Source: Methanomethylovorans sp041447285
GTDB lineage: Archaea > Halobacteriota > Methanosarcinia > Methanosarcinales > Methanosarcinaceae
NCBI RefSeq assembly: GCF_041447285.1
Contig: NZ_JBGMEB010000012.1
Span: 1 to 64,000 of the forward strand
Direction: 5' to 3'
DNA length: 64,000 bases
The position numbers and the translations under genes were made by a program. Positions within the stretch are counted from its first letter, which is position 1; each line of letters starts with the position of its first letter. Shown here in pieces: positions 16,585 through 25,590 of this stretch. The notes under the pieces were generated by a model. The model made no database searches. It saw only the letters and a list, made by a program, of their open reading frames with translations, and was not told the origin of the DNA.

Positions 16585-18201
16585 ATGAGACCAGGTGTTG
16601 CAGTAGATATAGGAACCAGTGGTATCCGTGCACAGAAGATCGATCTTGATACAGGAGAGATCAAAAAGACAGTAATTACGCTGAGAAACCCTCTTCCAGG
16701 CGCAAACATCATGGACCATATGGATTTCGCTATAACGTATGGGCAGGATCTTGCACATAGTCTTCATGTGAATGCCGTAAGGAAAATCATCGAACAGCTT
16801 GGGATTAAACCAGAGGAACTTGAAAGAATAGCTATTTGTGGTAATCCCATTCAGTTGTCTATTTTCCAGGGCATACCCATAGACGATCTTGCATACGCCG
16901 GTGAAAGGAAAAAGGAAAAATTGAACATCAAAGAGCAGAAAAGGGATGCTGTAATTGTAAATTGCAGTGATATACCTGGCCTTGAAGTATATCCAAATGC
17001 AACCTTAAGGGTTCCACCTGCCATAAGGCATGAGATCGGTGCGGATGCCCTAGCTCTCATCATCAAATCCGGTTTCCTGGAAACTACAGATATTGCCATT
17101 GCTACTGACTATGGGACTAACGCTGAGATGGCACTGATTGTTAATGGAACCATCTACACAGGTTCTGCTGCAGCAGGCCCTGCATTGGAAGGTCAGCAAA
17201 TCGCACATGGAAAGCTTGCATCTCCGTTTGTGATATCTGATGTGGAGTTCGAGAATGGCAACCTCAGGAACTATGTGCTTGATGAGGAAATGAATACTAC
17301 AAAGGCAAAACTTGTTGACCCTAAGAATGGAGAAGTCATTGAAGATCATTCTCTCAAGGCAAAGGGCATAACTGGAACAGGTGTAATAGCAGTTGTTGAT
17401 GCCGGGATGAAGAATGGAATCATACAACTGCCTAAGATAAACACTCCTGATCATATTCTGCATTTGCAGGATAAGGTAAAGTTCTTTGAACAGGATGTAA
17501 GTGAAGCAGGACTCGCAATGGGCGCTCTGCGTGCTGGCCATCTTGCTCTGTGTAAAGCTGCAGGTATCGAAATGAGTGATATCCGCAAAGCATACATGTC
17601 AGGTGCCGCAGGAACATACATGGATGCAGTCAAAGCCCATCACGTAGGTATGGTACCATTCAATGTGGATGAGGTCATACAGATAGGTAATACTTCACTT
17701 TCCGTTGCCAGGGAAATATTAATCTCGGAGGAAAGGCTCTGGGAATTGCAGGCAATCGCAAGAAAGATCCTCAGCAACCATGTCATGTTCGCAACCGATC
17801 CGGCATTCAAGGATGCATATATTCAGGAAATATCATACTGGACTGAAGGCATGCCGTTCAAGATGCTCCAGAAGATACTCAAGAAGAAAGGTCTCCCTAT
17901 CCTGGAGGAGGCTTCAAAGACCGTTAAAGTGGACAGGCGTGTGCAGAGGGATATACCTGTGCTGGGTGAAGAAGGTCTTGAAGTGCTGGAGCAGGTAGGT
18001 ACTTATCTTACTATGAAGGTTGACTGTCCGGAGTGTAAGAAGTGCATCAAAGTGTGTCCAACAGATGCTATTACTATAGACGATGATGGTCTTGTGATGA
18101 TAAGGTCTGATCTTTGTGATGGTTCTAATTGCAAGAAATGCATCAGGGCATGTCCGCCGGATAAATTCCAATGGAAGAATCTGAAAGTAATGGAGATCTA
18201 A
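16585..18201 (+). CDS. ramA: RamA-type corrinoid reductive activation protein
   Basis: This protein uses ATP and low-potential electrons to return inactive Co(II) corrinoid of methyltransferases to Co(I). The N-terminus GVAVDIGTSGIRAQKIDL and the later AIATDYGTNAEMALI are ASKHA-type phosphate loops of the RACo/RamA family. The C-terminus holds two ferredoxin-like 4Fe-4S motifs, CPECKKCIKVCP from residue 481 and CDGSNCKKCIRACP up to about 525. Length (538) fits RamA. It lies upstream of mtaCB, so the client here is probably MtaC. The family also includes the methanol-specific activator MAP, and I cannot separate the two by sequence alone. Confidence 0.85.
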   Translation: MRPGVAVDIGTSGIRAQKIDLDTGEIKKTVITLRNPLPGANIMDHMDFAITYGQDLAHSLHVNAVRKIIEQLGIKPEELERIAICGNPIQLSIFQGIPIDDLAYAGERKKEKLNIKEQKRDAVIVNCSDIPGLEVYPNATLRVPPAIRHEIGADALALIIKSGFLETTDIAIATDYGTNAEMALIVNGTIYTGSAAAGPALEGQQIAHGKLASPFVISDVEFENGNLRNYVLDEEMNTTKAKLVDPKNGEVIEDHSLKAKGITGTGVIAVVDAGMKNGIIQLPKINTPDHILHLQDKVKFFEQDVSEAGLAMGALRAGHLALCKAAGIEMSDIRKAYMSGAAGTYMDAVKAHHVGMVPFNVDEVIQIGNTSLSVAREILISEERLWELQAIARKILSNHVMFATDPAFKDAYIQEISYWTEGMPFKMLQKILKKKGLPILEEASKTVKVDRRVQRDIPVLGEEGLEVLEQVGTYLTMKVDCPECKKCIKVCPTDAITIDDDGLVMIRSDLCDGSNCKKCIRACPPDKFQWKNLKVMEI

Positions 18202-18235
18202 TTCTCCTCTTCTTCTTTTTAGGGATGGTATCTAG

Positions 18236-19336
18236 ATGAAAGTTTTAGTCATCGGTGGGTTCCTGGGTAGTGGAAAAACATCGACTATTATAAGGCTCGG
18301 TAAAGAACTGAGTGCTCAGGGGAACAAAGTTGCTGTTATCGTAAATGAGATCGGTGAAATCGGAATAGATGGGGATGTAATTTCCAAATACGGGCTGGAT
18401 ACCACTGAACTTACTAGTGGGTGCATCTGTTGCAGTCTTAAAGTGAACATGAAGAATACTATCACATTGCTCATGAAAGACTTCAAGCCAGATTTGTTAC
18501 TAATTGAACCTACTGGTATCGCCTTTCCTCAGGTGATCAAGAATGAAATAGATCTGATGGATCTCAAAGATACATCAATTGCTCCGTTGGTCACACTCAT
18601 TGATGGCAGCAGGTTCAAACAGATAATGAAAGAGGTCAAGCATTTCTCCATGAGGCAGATAATAGATGCGCAGATTCTGGGCATCAATAAGGTCGACCTG
18701 ATGGAACCGCGTCAGATTCCTATTGTAGAAGCTTCTGTGCAGCAGCTCAATCCCAAAGCTAAGGTTGTTCAGTTATCTACAAAGATGCAAGACGCTCATT
18801 GGAATGATTTTATAAAACTAATGCTCGAAGAAGATGTCATTGAAAGTACTGCTGGTAAGCTTCGGACCGTAAGCCCAGAATTAGAGTCTATGGAATACGG
18901 ACAAAAAGGAAATGACAGTCTTGATTCCATTGAGGCTTCAGGTATCAATAGCTATGCCACTGAGTTTCTTGTTGATGGGGGAACAATCCTTCCTGATATT
19001 GCTAGAGGCATAGTGCAGACTGCTATGTCCCTGATTAAAAAGAGGGTTTTGGAACAGAGTCCTGAATTCGTAGGGCATATCAAGATGTTCCTGGAAAATG
19101 GCGTTGAGACTATAAAAATGAACCTCACAGCCCATTATGAAGAGCCTTCTCTTGAACTTATAAATTCAAAGACGGATATTCCTAAGTTCAAGGTACTCTC
19201 GGCTGTATCAAGTATTGATAAGGCGACTTTGATAAGTATAGTAGATTCTAGTGTATCTGAAGCATTTGCACAAAAGGGTATCAATATCCATAAACAAGGT
19301 GGAAAGCATCAGCATCACGTTTCTCTAAAGTTGTAA
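18236..19336 (+). CDS. CobW/G3E-family metallochaperone GTPase
   Basis: A P-loop GTPase of the CobW/COG0523 group. It shows Walker A GFLGSGKT, the NEIGEIGIDG switch, the metal-binding GCICCSLK (CxCC), and base-recognition NKVDL. The C-terminal domain ends in a histidine-rich tail, HKQGGKHQHHVSLKL, which could bind metal. Family members deliver Zn or Co, or serve cobalamin enzymes. Here it sits between ramA and mtaCB, so delivery of zinc to MtaB/MtaA or cobalt/corrinoid to MtaC is a reasonable inference. AGGGATGG precedes the ATG, 34 bases after ramA. Confidence 0.8.
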   Translation: MKVLVIGGFLGSGKTSTIIRLGKELSAQGNKVAVIVNEIGEIGIDGDVISKYGLDTTELTSGCICCSLKVNMKNTITLLMKDFKPDLLLIEPTGIAFPQVIKNEIDLMDLKDTSIAPLVTLIDGSRFKQIMKEVKHFSMRQIIDAQILGINKVDLMEPRQIPIVEASVQQLNPKAKVVQLSTKMQDAHWNDFIKLMLEEDVIESTAGKLRTVSPELESMEYGQKGNDSLDSIEASGINSYATEFLVDGGTILPDIARGIVQTAMSLIKKRVLEQSPEFVGHIKMFLENGVETIKMNLTAHYEEPSLELINSKTDIPKFKVLSAVSSIDKATLISIVDSSVSEAFAQKGINIHKQGGKHQHHVSLKL

Positions 19337-20065
19337 TGTTTAGATGGGCACTAATTGGCCCTATCTCTTCTTTTGGTTTAGTTTTTAATTAGGCGGTATT
19401 GTTCCTATATATAAATCTATTTCCTTCTCTCATGCGCTTCCATTTTTGTCTAAAACTGCAGTGCTATAAAAACACTACTATATATTACTTTTGGTCGAAC
19501 TACATTTGAACAAAGGTTGTTCTAGCTAAAGACAACTCTTATTATCTTACTTTTTATAAAATAAAATGCAAAATGTTATCGTCTTTAAAGTTCAGATTTA
19601 AAAGAAATTCAATTTCATTCGCACAAATAGTGCCATACTTTTTCGATGATATTTCTCCTATAAATATGAATAAGGGTTTTTAGCTGCCTTTTATAATAAA
19701 AAGTGTCATCTTGTGGCTTATTGTCAAAAATGCGATATATGGTCTGTCTATTTATTTATTAAAGCTTCTTTTTTGCATTTTTCAATTAAATGAGCCTAAA
19801 ATATTATTTTATTATAAAAAATAGATTTTTATTAAAATTATCCGGTATATTAGATTGAATTATGGTTGCAAAAATAACTTTAACCGCAATACTTATATGC
19901 GGTACAATAGTACTTCCTTTTGTGGTAAGGAAGGAGAACAGGTATAAGATCTAAGGTGTAAGGGGATATATCTCATTACAGCTTGTTCATACTGTTATCT
20001 GATTGCCACATGTTTAAGTTGCTGTGCATTATGCATGCAACATAAACCAATAAGGAGGTAAATAA
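19337..20065 (+). promoter_or_regulatory. Long regulatory leader of mtaCB
   Basis: A gene-free 729-base stretch before mtaC. Methanol-methyltransferase operons in Methanosarcina are known for long leaders and dedicated regulators. Visible structures are the perfect inverted repeat GAACAAAGGTTGTTC (19508-19522); arms ACCGCA (19883-19888) and TGCGGT (19898-19903) enclosing a TATA-like CTTATAT; and a hairpin CTTCCTT (19913-19919)/AAGGAAG (19927-19933). AAGGAGGT at 20052-20059 is the mtaC ribosome-binding site. The transcription start is not determinable from sequence. Confidence 0.6.
19346..19380 (+). terminator. Likely transcript end after the CobW-type gene
   Basis: GGGC at 19346-19349 pairs with GCCC at 19358-19361, followed by the T-rich stretch TCTCTTCTTTTGG. 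The stem is weak, so confidence is moderate to low. Confidence 0.35.
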
Positions 20066-20827
20066 ATGGATTTAGACCCCAGTAAAATTCTAGTAAGGTA
20101 CAATGTGCAGATGGAGAAGGCACAGACACCTGAGGATATGGCCGCTGAGAAATATCCAAAAGCTGAGCCAGCCAGAAGTATATCTAAGGCAATTTTCGAG
20201 GGCGAAGAGGATGACGTTGTCGAAGGTCTGAAGAAGGCAATCGCCGGCGGCGCAAACCCAATCAAGTTGATTGACGATGTACTTATGCCAGGAATGAAGA
20301 TCACCACAGATCTTTATGACATAGGTGTAATTTTCCTGCCAAACGTTATGATGTCTGCAGATGCAATGCTTGCAGGTATCGAATTCTGTAAAGAGAAATC
20401 CGGCAGCGCCCCAACTCCAAAGGGTAAGATTGTATGTCACGTCGCAGAGGGTGACGTTCACGACATCGGTAAGACCATCGTCGCAGCCCTGTTAAGAGCA
20501 GCAGGCTATGAGGTCGTAGACCTTGGCCGTGATGTTCCAGTAGATGAGGTCATTGCAGCTGTAAAGAAAGAGAAGCCAATGATGCTCACAGGTACAGCAC
20601 TTATGACAACAACCATGTATGCCTTTAAGGAAGTCAACGACAGGCTTCTTGAAGCCGGTATAAAGGTACCATTCCAGTGCGGTGGCGGAGCAGTTAACCA
20701 GGACTTCGTAACTACATATGAGCTTGGTGTCTATGGTGAGGAAGCCGCAAATGCCCCCAAGATGGCAGATCTGATCCTCGCTGGAAAGAGCTTGAAGCAG
20801 CTGAAGGAACACTTCCACATGCACTAA
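20066..20827 (+). CDS. mtaC: MtaC, methanol-specific corrinoid protein
   Basis: MtaC carries the methyl group from methanol on its cobalt as a partner of MtaB and MtaA. Residues about 1-115 form the helical cap (KAIFEGEEDDVVEGLKKAI, VLMPGMKI). The Rossmann B12 domain follows, with GDVHDIGKT, whose histidine (residue 132) is the lower cobalt ligand, and later LTGTALMTTT and CGGGAVNQDF for the nucleotide tail. Length 253 is normal. Codons ending in C dominate, more than in neighbouring genes, as expected for a very highly expressed protein. mtaB starts 14 bases downstream. Confidence 0.95.
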   Translation: MDLDPSKILVRYNVQMEKAQTPEDMAAEKYPKAEPARSISKAIFEGEEDDVVEGLKKAIAGGANPIKLIDDVLMPGMKITTDLYDIGVIFLPNVMMSADAMLAGIEFCKEKSGSAPTPKGKIVCHVAEGDVHDIGKTIVAALLRAAGYEVVDLGRDVPVDEVIAAVKKEKPMMLTGTALMTTTMYAFKEVNDRLLEAGIKVPFQCGGGAVNQDFVTTYELGVYGEEAANAPKMADLILAGKSLKQLKEHFHMH

Positions 20828-20841
20828 ATGAGGTGACAATA

Positions 20842-22233
20842 ATGACAGTAAAAAGATACACTGAAATGGCATACAGCAAGGCCGACGACATGCTCTTCGG
20901 TAACGCAAAGCACCCTGTAAAGGCAAAGTTAGGTCTGGAAGTAGGTGCCGGCTATGTTACAGCCGAGGTTAACTACGCGCCAAGGCCAGAGGCCGGACAG
21001 TCCAAGGAGAAACTGATCTCCGAATACCGCAGGCTTACAACTGACATCCTTGCAAGGTGTGTACAGATTGGTTTCCCATCAATCTCACTCGAAACAGAAC
21101 ACGTGCAGCAGATGACCAACAACCCATCTTGGGGAGGCGAAATTGCTCACGTCCAGAAGACCATTCTTGAAGAATACCATGAAGAGTATGGTATAAAGTG
21201 CGGTCTCAGGCACACTCCTGGTGACATCCGTGAAGAGCGCGACTACCTTGCACTCATCGGTCCAAAGTACGACTTGCTTATGGAATCCTTCGAAGCAGTA
21301 GCAGAAGGCGGCGCAGACTTCCTGTCCATTGAGACAATGGGTGGAAAAGAAGTCCTAGACTACGCTGTCCTGAGAAACGATGTACCAGGCCTTATCTACT
21401 CAATAGGATGCCTCGGCTCCATTGACATGACCATGATCTGGCAGGATATCAGCAAGATCGCCCAGAAGAAGGGTGTAATCTCCGCTGGTGACACTGACTG
21501 TTCACAGGCAAACACTGCAATGTTTATTGCAGGTGGACTGCTTGACAAGAACCTTGCTCACACCCTTGCAATCATAGCAAGGACAATCTCTGCAGGAAGG
21601 ACACTCGCAGGATACGAAGCAGGTGCAAAGGGTCCAGGTAAGGACTGTGGATACGAGAACACTATCGTCAAGTCCATCACTGGTACTCCAATAGCCCAGG
21701 AAGGAAAGTCCGCAACATGCGCACACGGCGATGTCATGGGTAACCTGACAATGCAGTGCTGTGACCTGTGGTCCAACGAGTCTGTAGAATACCATGGTGA
21801 ATTCGGTGGTACCTCAGTCCAGTGCTGGGCACAGACCCTGAGCATGGATGCAGCACTCATGAACGTTGCACTCAACACCGGAAACGGAAAAGTGCTCCGT
21901 GACATGATGGCTCTCTCCGACAAGTACAGAGACCCACAGGGCTATGTTCTCGCATACGACAACGCATGGAAAGTTGGTAAGGCAATCACCAAGGACGGAA
22001 ACGACCTGTACCTCCGTGCAAAGAACGCAGCAGTTGAGACCGTCAACATCTTGGAAGGCGCAAAGGCCGAGGGCAAGCTAGTAATGTCCCGCTTTGAATT
22101 GAATGCACTTGCAGATGCAAAGAAAGCAATCAATGCACTCACTGACGAGTCCGACAAGTTCATGAGCGACATGCTCGCCCTGTACAAGTCCGAAGTAAAA
22201 GTATTCAAGCCAGAAGCGAACTACAAGTTCTAA
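20842..22233 (+). CDS. mtaB: MtaB, methanol:corrinoid methyltransferase
   Basis: This zinc enzyme activates methanol and methylates the Co(I) of MtaC. Numbering from the ATG at 20842, the ligands fall at Glu164 (SIETMGG), Cys220 (AGDTDCSQA) and Cys269 (GPGKDCGYEN), the positions known for Methanosarcina MtaB. This supports both the function and the start over the in-frame GTG at 20833. GAGGTGA precedes the ATG. Length is 463, typical. Codon use is strongly C-biased like mtaC, so both are probably abundant. Confidence 0.96.
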   Translation: MTVKRYTEMAYSKADDMLFGNAKHPVKAKLGLEVGAGYVTAEVNYAPRPEAGQSKEKLISEYRRLTTDILARCVQIGFPSISLETEHVQQMTNNPSWGGEIAHVQKTILEEYHEEYGIKCGLRHTPGDIREERDYLALIGPKYDLLMESFEAVAEGGADFLSIETMGGKEVLDYAVLRNDVPGLIYSIGCLGSIDMTMIWQDISKIAQKKGVISAGDTDCSQANTAMFIAGGLLDKNLAHTLAIIARTISAGRTLAGYEAGAKGPGKDCGYENTIVKSITGTPIAQEGKSATCAHGDVMGNLTMQCCDLWSNESVEYHGEFGGTSVQCWAQTLSMDAALMNVALNTGNGKVLRDMMALSDKYRDPQGYVLAYDNAWKVGKAITKDGNDLYLRAKNAAVETVNILEGAKAEGKLVMSRFELNALADAKKAINALTDESDKFMSDMLALYKSEVKVFKPEANYKF

Positions 22234-22235
22234 AC

Positions 22236-22270
22236 TTGAGTTCCTTTCTTTTTTCTTTTTTTCTAACTCT
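22236..22270 (+). terminator. T-rich terminator after mtaB
   Basis: After the mtaB stop comes a run of mostly T (22242-22265) broken by single C residues, typical of archaeal oligo-T transcription termination. Confidence 0.55.
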
Positions 22271-22321
22271 TAACTTCTAGCAGAAGCTTTGTTCTTTTAA
22301 AAAAGTTTATTTTAAGTACTT

Positions 22322-24256
22322 TTAGCCATTATTTTGCTTCTTAGGGTAACCTATAGCTACGACTACAATTCTTGTTTCAAGAGGAGCATGTTTCCAATCC
22401 TCTGGAGAAAATGATTGCTGAGAGAACTCTATTTCCATATTGTGTTTACTTACTCCACAATCATCCATGTATTCATTTGCAATTCTTACTCCTATTGCTT
22501 TTGCATAGTTCAAAGCTTCATTGTAAGTTTCCAGTTTGTGCCTTCCCAAAGGAGAAAACACTAAGTAGTTCCTATCGGGTTCAGAGACAGAGAAAGGTCT
22601 GATAAAAATTTCAACCCTCTTAATTCCTTTTCCAAATAGGGCACCTGCAGCATTACCTACTGCCGCATGCTCTGGAACAGTAATGTCCGCATCTATTATC
22701 TTAGACAACTCTTCTTTAAAGGAAGCAACAGGTCCTCCGATCATTACTACTGGCATATCCAGCTTGAAACGAGCTGGGAAATAACCATTAACTATCTGCT
22801 CTATACCTTTTCTTTCAACACCCTTAAGAAGAAATGCCATCAAATCAAATGCAATACTATGTGCCATTTTTTCTTTAACAGCAAGTGCAAACCCTCTCTC
22901 ATCATTTTTGGTAAAGCGAGATAACTGGCTTGCTCCTATCAAGGATCCTTGTACATTCCAGCGTGTATATTCGCCAAGTATATGCAGTGCATCGGTGGGT
23001 GTAAAACCAATTGGCTGTATCAGTCTTTTACTTATAAGGCTATCAAGTATGACTGAAGACGGATATCTGTAAGAAGATGATGCGATCTCCTCAAGAGTCA
23101 ACGGTTCATTCCCTATGGCTGCCAGCACTTCCGTTTCGAACTCATCAAGTTCTATTGGATCAAATCCAGTCCTCACGTACATCCTTGCTGGCTGGATGTT
23201 CATATCCAGTGAACTACGGGAGGGTATTAAGCATTTTTTCAGTTTTTCAATGAATCCAGGATACCTTTCTGCCGCTAGGCACAGGGGTATAACTCTTCTG
23301 GGGCCGATAAAAATGTGTTTACTCTTTACCCATACTTGGCTATCTCCTCCAAGTGCAGATGTTTCCATTCGTGTTGCCCTTACTCTGGTCTTCCAGCCTC
23401 CTACTACTGCACCTGTATCAGTGAGCTCTGGCACACCCTTTATAATGCTGGAAACATCAGTGCTCGTTCCGCCTACATCAACTACTGCACATGTTTCCAA
23501 ACCGCATAAGTACGAAGCTCCGACAAGACTTGCCGCAGGGCCTGAAAAGATGGATTCGATTGGCTTTTTCAAAGCTTCATTTATTCCGATCACAGTTCCA
23601 TCGCATTTCAGCATTATCAGCCTTGCATTCATTTCCCTTCTTTTTATCTCTCTTATCAGGGAGTTTATAAAACTTTGACAAATAGGCAAAAGCTGGGCAT
23701 TAAGGGCAGCAGTGACAGCTCTTTCATATGCACCCAGGTCTTGGGATAATTCATGTCCACATACAACCGGTAATCCAGTGATATCATTCACGATTTCCCT
23801 GATAGCCAGTTCATGTTCAGGATTGCGAATACTAAAAAAACCAGATACTGCAAATGCAGATACTGATCCCTTTACTCTCAAAGCAAAATCTCTTACGGCA
23901 GCGATATCAAGGGATATAGTTTCCTCACCATCGAAAGTATGACCGCCTGATACTATTGTACAATGTTTGGCAGGATATGTTCCTTTGATCGGATGGTCGC
24001 CTACTAATATTAAAGCTACTGGACTTCCTGTTCCTTCGAGCACCGTATTAGTTGCAAGTGTGGTTGAGACCGAAACCAGGCTTACTTTCTCTAGTTCATC
24101 AGTTTGCAGACCATCTATTGCATTGCGAATTCCTTTGATCAGATCGGGATATGTGGTAAGAGCTTTACTTGTAGCCACTATTAAACCATCAGTATCTCTT
24201 ACAAGAACTGCATCAGTATACGTTCCTCCAGCATCTATTCCAAGACTGAATTTCAT
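22322..24256 (-). CDS. Hydantoinase/oxoprolinase-family (HyuA-like) ASKHA protein
   Basis: The 644-residue protein has the HyuA N-terminal phosphate loop GIDAGGTYTDAVLV, the second loop AVVDVGGTSTDVSS, and ATNTVLEG and SGPAASLVGASYL motifs of ATP-dependent hydantoinase/oxoprolinase proteins. No HyuB partner is present, so hydantoin hydrolysis is unlikely. It begins 135 bases downstream of mtaA on the same strand and may be co-transcribed. Together with RamA it is the second ASKHA-fold ATPase in the methanol block. A role in corrinoid or methyltransferase maintenance is an inference; a housekeeping amidohydrolase-like role is the alternative. Confidence 0.72.
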   Translation of the reverse strand: MKFSLGIDAGGTYTDAVLVRDTDGLIVATSKALTTYPDLIKGIRNAIDGLQTDELEKVSLVSVSTTLATNTVLEGTGSPVALILVGDHPIKGTYPAKHCTIVSGGHTFDGEETISLDIAAVRDFALRVKGSVSAFAVSGFFSIRNPEHELAIREIVNDITGLPVVCGHELSQDLGAYERAVTAALNAQLLPICQSFINSLIREIKRREMNARLIMLKCDGTVIGINEALKKPIESIFSGPAASLVGASYLCGLETCAVVDVGGTSTDVSSIIKGVPELTDTGAVVGGWKTRVRATRMETSALGGDSQVWVKSKHIFIGPRRVIPLCLAAERYPGFIEKLKKCLIPSRSSLDMNIQPARMYVRTGFDPIELDEFETEVLAAIGNEPLTLEEIASSSYRYPSSVILDSLISKRLIQPIGFTPTDALHILGEYTRWNVQGSLIGASQLSRFTKNDERGFALAVKEKMAHSIAFDLMAFLLKGVERKGIEQIVNGYFPARFKLDMPVVMIGGPVASFKEELSKIIDADITVPEHAAVGNAAGALFGKGIKRVEIFIRPFSVSEPDRNYLVFSPLGRHKLETYNEALNYAKAIGVRIANEYMDDCGVSKHNMEIEFSQQSFSPEDWKHAPLETRIVVVAIGYPKKQNNG

Positions 24257-24391
24257 GATAGTTCCACTCTCTTCAATAACATTCTGAATAGAAAAGTAGT
24301 TTGAATATTTAGCTGCCTTCGTTTGGCAAACTGTAATTTTGAAAAAAAGAAGAATATGTGGTCATGCAGACCACAATTAGTACAAATTTAA

Positions 24392-25411
24392 TTACTTGTA
24401 GAATGCATCTCTTGCAGCTACCATTGCCTTAAGGTTGGCAACTGGGGTGTCTGGTGCGATACCGCATCCTGGTGCAAGTACATCTACGCCTGCCTTAAGA
24501 GCAGTTGTGGCTGCTTCTGTTACTTTTTCAGGAGTGCCTGCGAGCAGAACGAATGGGCTTGATACATTACCGCAAATAGTTGCTTTTCCAGCTACCTTTG
24601 CCTTTGCGCCAGCCAGATCCTTTACTTTTTCTTCGATACTGATGGACACAAATCCACAGTCTGCCATGTCAGGGACAATTGCAGTAACGTCACCGCAGAT
24701 ATGGAGAATCATTGGAACCTTAACTCCTGCTGCAAACTTCTGGAGTATTGGCTTGAGGTCTGTCTTAAATGACTCTGGTGACATCAAGTCAGGAGAACAT
24801 ACTGGGTCTGGTACACTGATCACATCTGCACCAGCATCTGCCAGAGCATTTGCATATGCGATACATGCGTCAGTTGCAAAGTTCATTATAGTGTTGTATG
24901 AAGCCTTGTCCTTTATGGACCATTTCATGAACTTCTTGACACCGCAGAGGTCTGATGCAAGGGTGATTGGTCCTTCCATACCTGCAATCACTGGGATCTT
25001 TCCATCTGCTTTCTCCTTGAGGATCTTCATTGCTTCAAGTACAGCGGGTATTCTGCCCTGTGCAAGGAGGTTCTCAGGCATCTTCAGGTTTGCAACGCCG
25101 TCACTGTATGGGTGAGCTGTAACAGATGGCTGTCTGTTCTTAGTACCCATGTTGACCTCACAGCCCATTGCCTGTGCAAGAACTGTAAGACAGTATGGAG
25201 CCCTTACACCCTCAAGACCGCATACTTCATATGATGCGTATGCGAGTTCTGCCATGAGCTTTGCATCGCTGTGTGCCTCTGGCCATGCAGCGCCGGTTTT
25301 GTCCATAAGTTCAACAATAGCGCTCTGTGTTACAGTCAGTACTGGAACTTTATCGACTTCTTCACCTTTCAATGCTTTTAAAAACCTTTCCTTCATGTTT
25401 AAGTCGCTCAT
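24392..25411 (-). CDS. mtaA: MtaA, methylcobamide:CoM methyltransferase
   Basis: MtaA moves the methyl group from methylated MtaC to coenzyme M, making methyl-CoM for methanogenesis. The uroporphyrinogen decarboxylase-like barrel carries the zinc motif His237-x-Cys239 (LHICGD) and Cys316 (APGCGIAP), exactly the ligand numbers known for Methanosarcina MtaA. This also supports the start MSDLNMKERF. Length 339. AGGAT precedes the ATG. An AT-rich promoter region with AATATATAAT at about 25503-25512 lies upstream. Substrate specificity (methanol isozyme rather than MtbA) is inferred from the neighbouring mtaCB and the N-terminus. Confidence 0.92.
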   Translation of the reverse strand: MSDLNMKERFLKALKGEEVDKVPVLTVTQSAIVELMDKTGAAWPEAHSDAKLMAELAYASYEVCGLEGVRAPYCLTVLAQAMGCEVNMGTKNRQPSVTAHPYSDGVANLKMPENLLAQGRIPAVLEAMKILKEKADGKIPVIAGMEGPITLASDLCGVKKFMKWSIKDKASYNTIMNFATDACIAYANALADAGADVISVPDPVCSPDLMSPESFKTDLKPILQKFAAGVKVPMILHICGDVTAIVPDMADCGFVSISIEEKVKDLAGAKAKVAGKATICGNVSSPFVLLAGTPEKVTEAATTALKAGVDVLAPGCGIAPDTPVANLKAMVAARDAFYK

Positions 25412-25590
25412 AGTTAATCCTTCTCTCCAATTAAAGAGTTAGTCACCTGAATTTGCAATACATCAAATATAAAACTATTGGGAATAACGTTTTATAGTGG
25501 ATAAATTATATATTTCTACTCAAAAATTACAGTTTTTATCTATATTTACCTTTCTTTCTATCTCAAAAATAGAAGTATTTAAATATGGTC

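Noticed and set aside
20833..20841. Upstream GTG start for mtaB
   Set aside because: With ATG 20842 as residue 1 the zinc ligands fall at 164, 220 and 269 as in known MtaB, and GAGGTGA then serves as Shine-Dalgarno.
22322..24256. Functional hydantoinase/oxoprolinase assignment
   Set aside because: No HyuB subunit is present and the context is methanol metabolism, so I kept only the family name.
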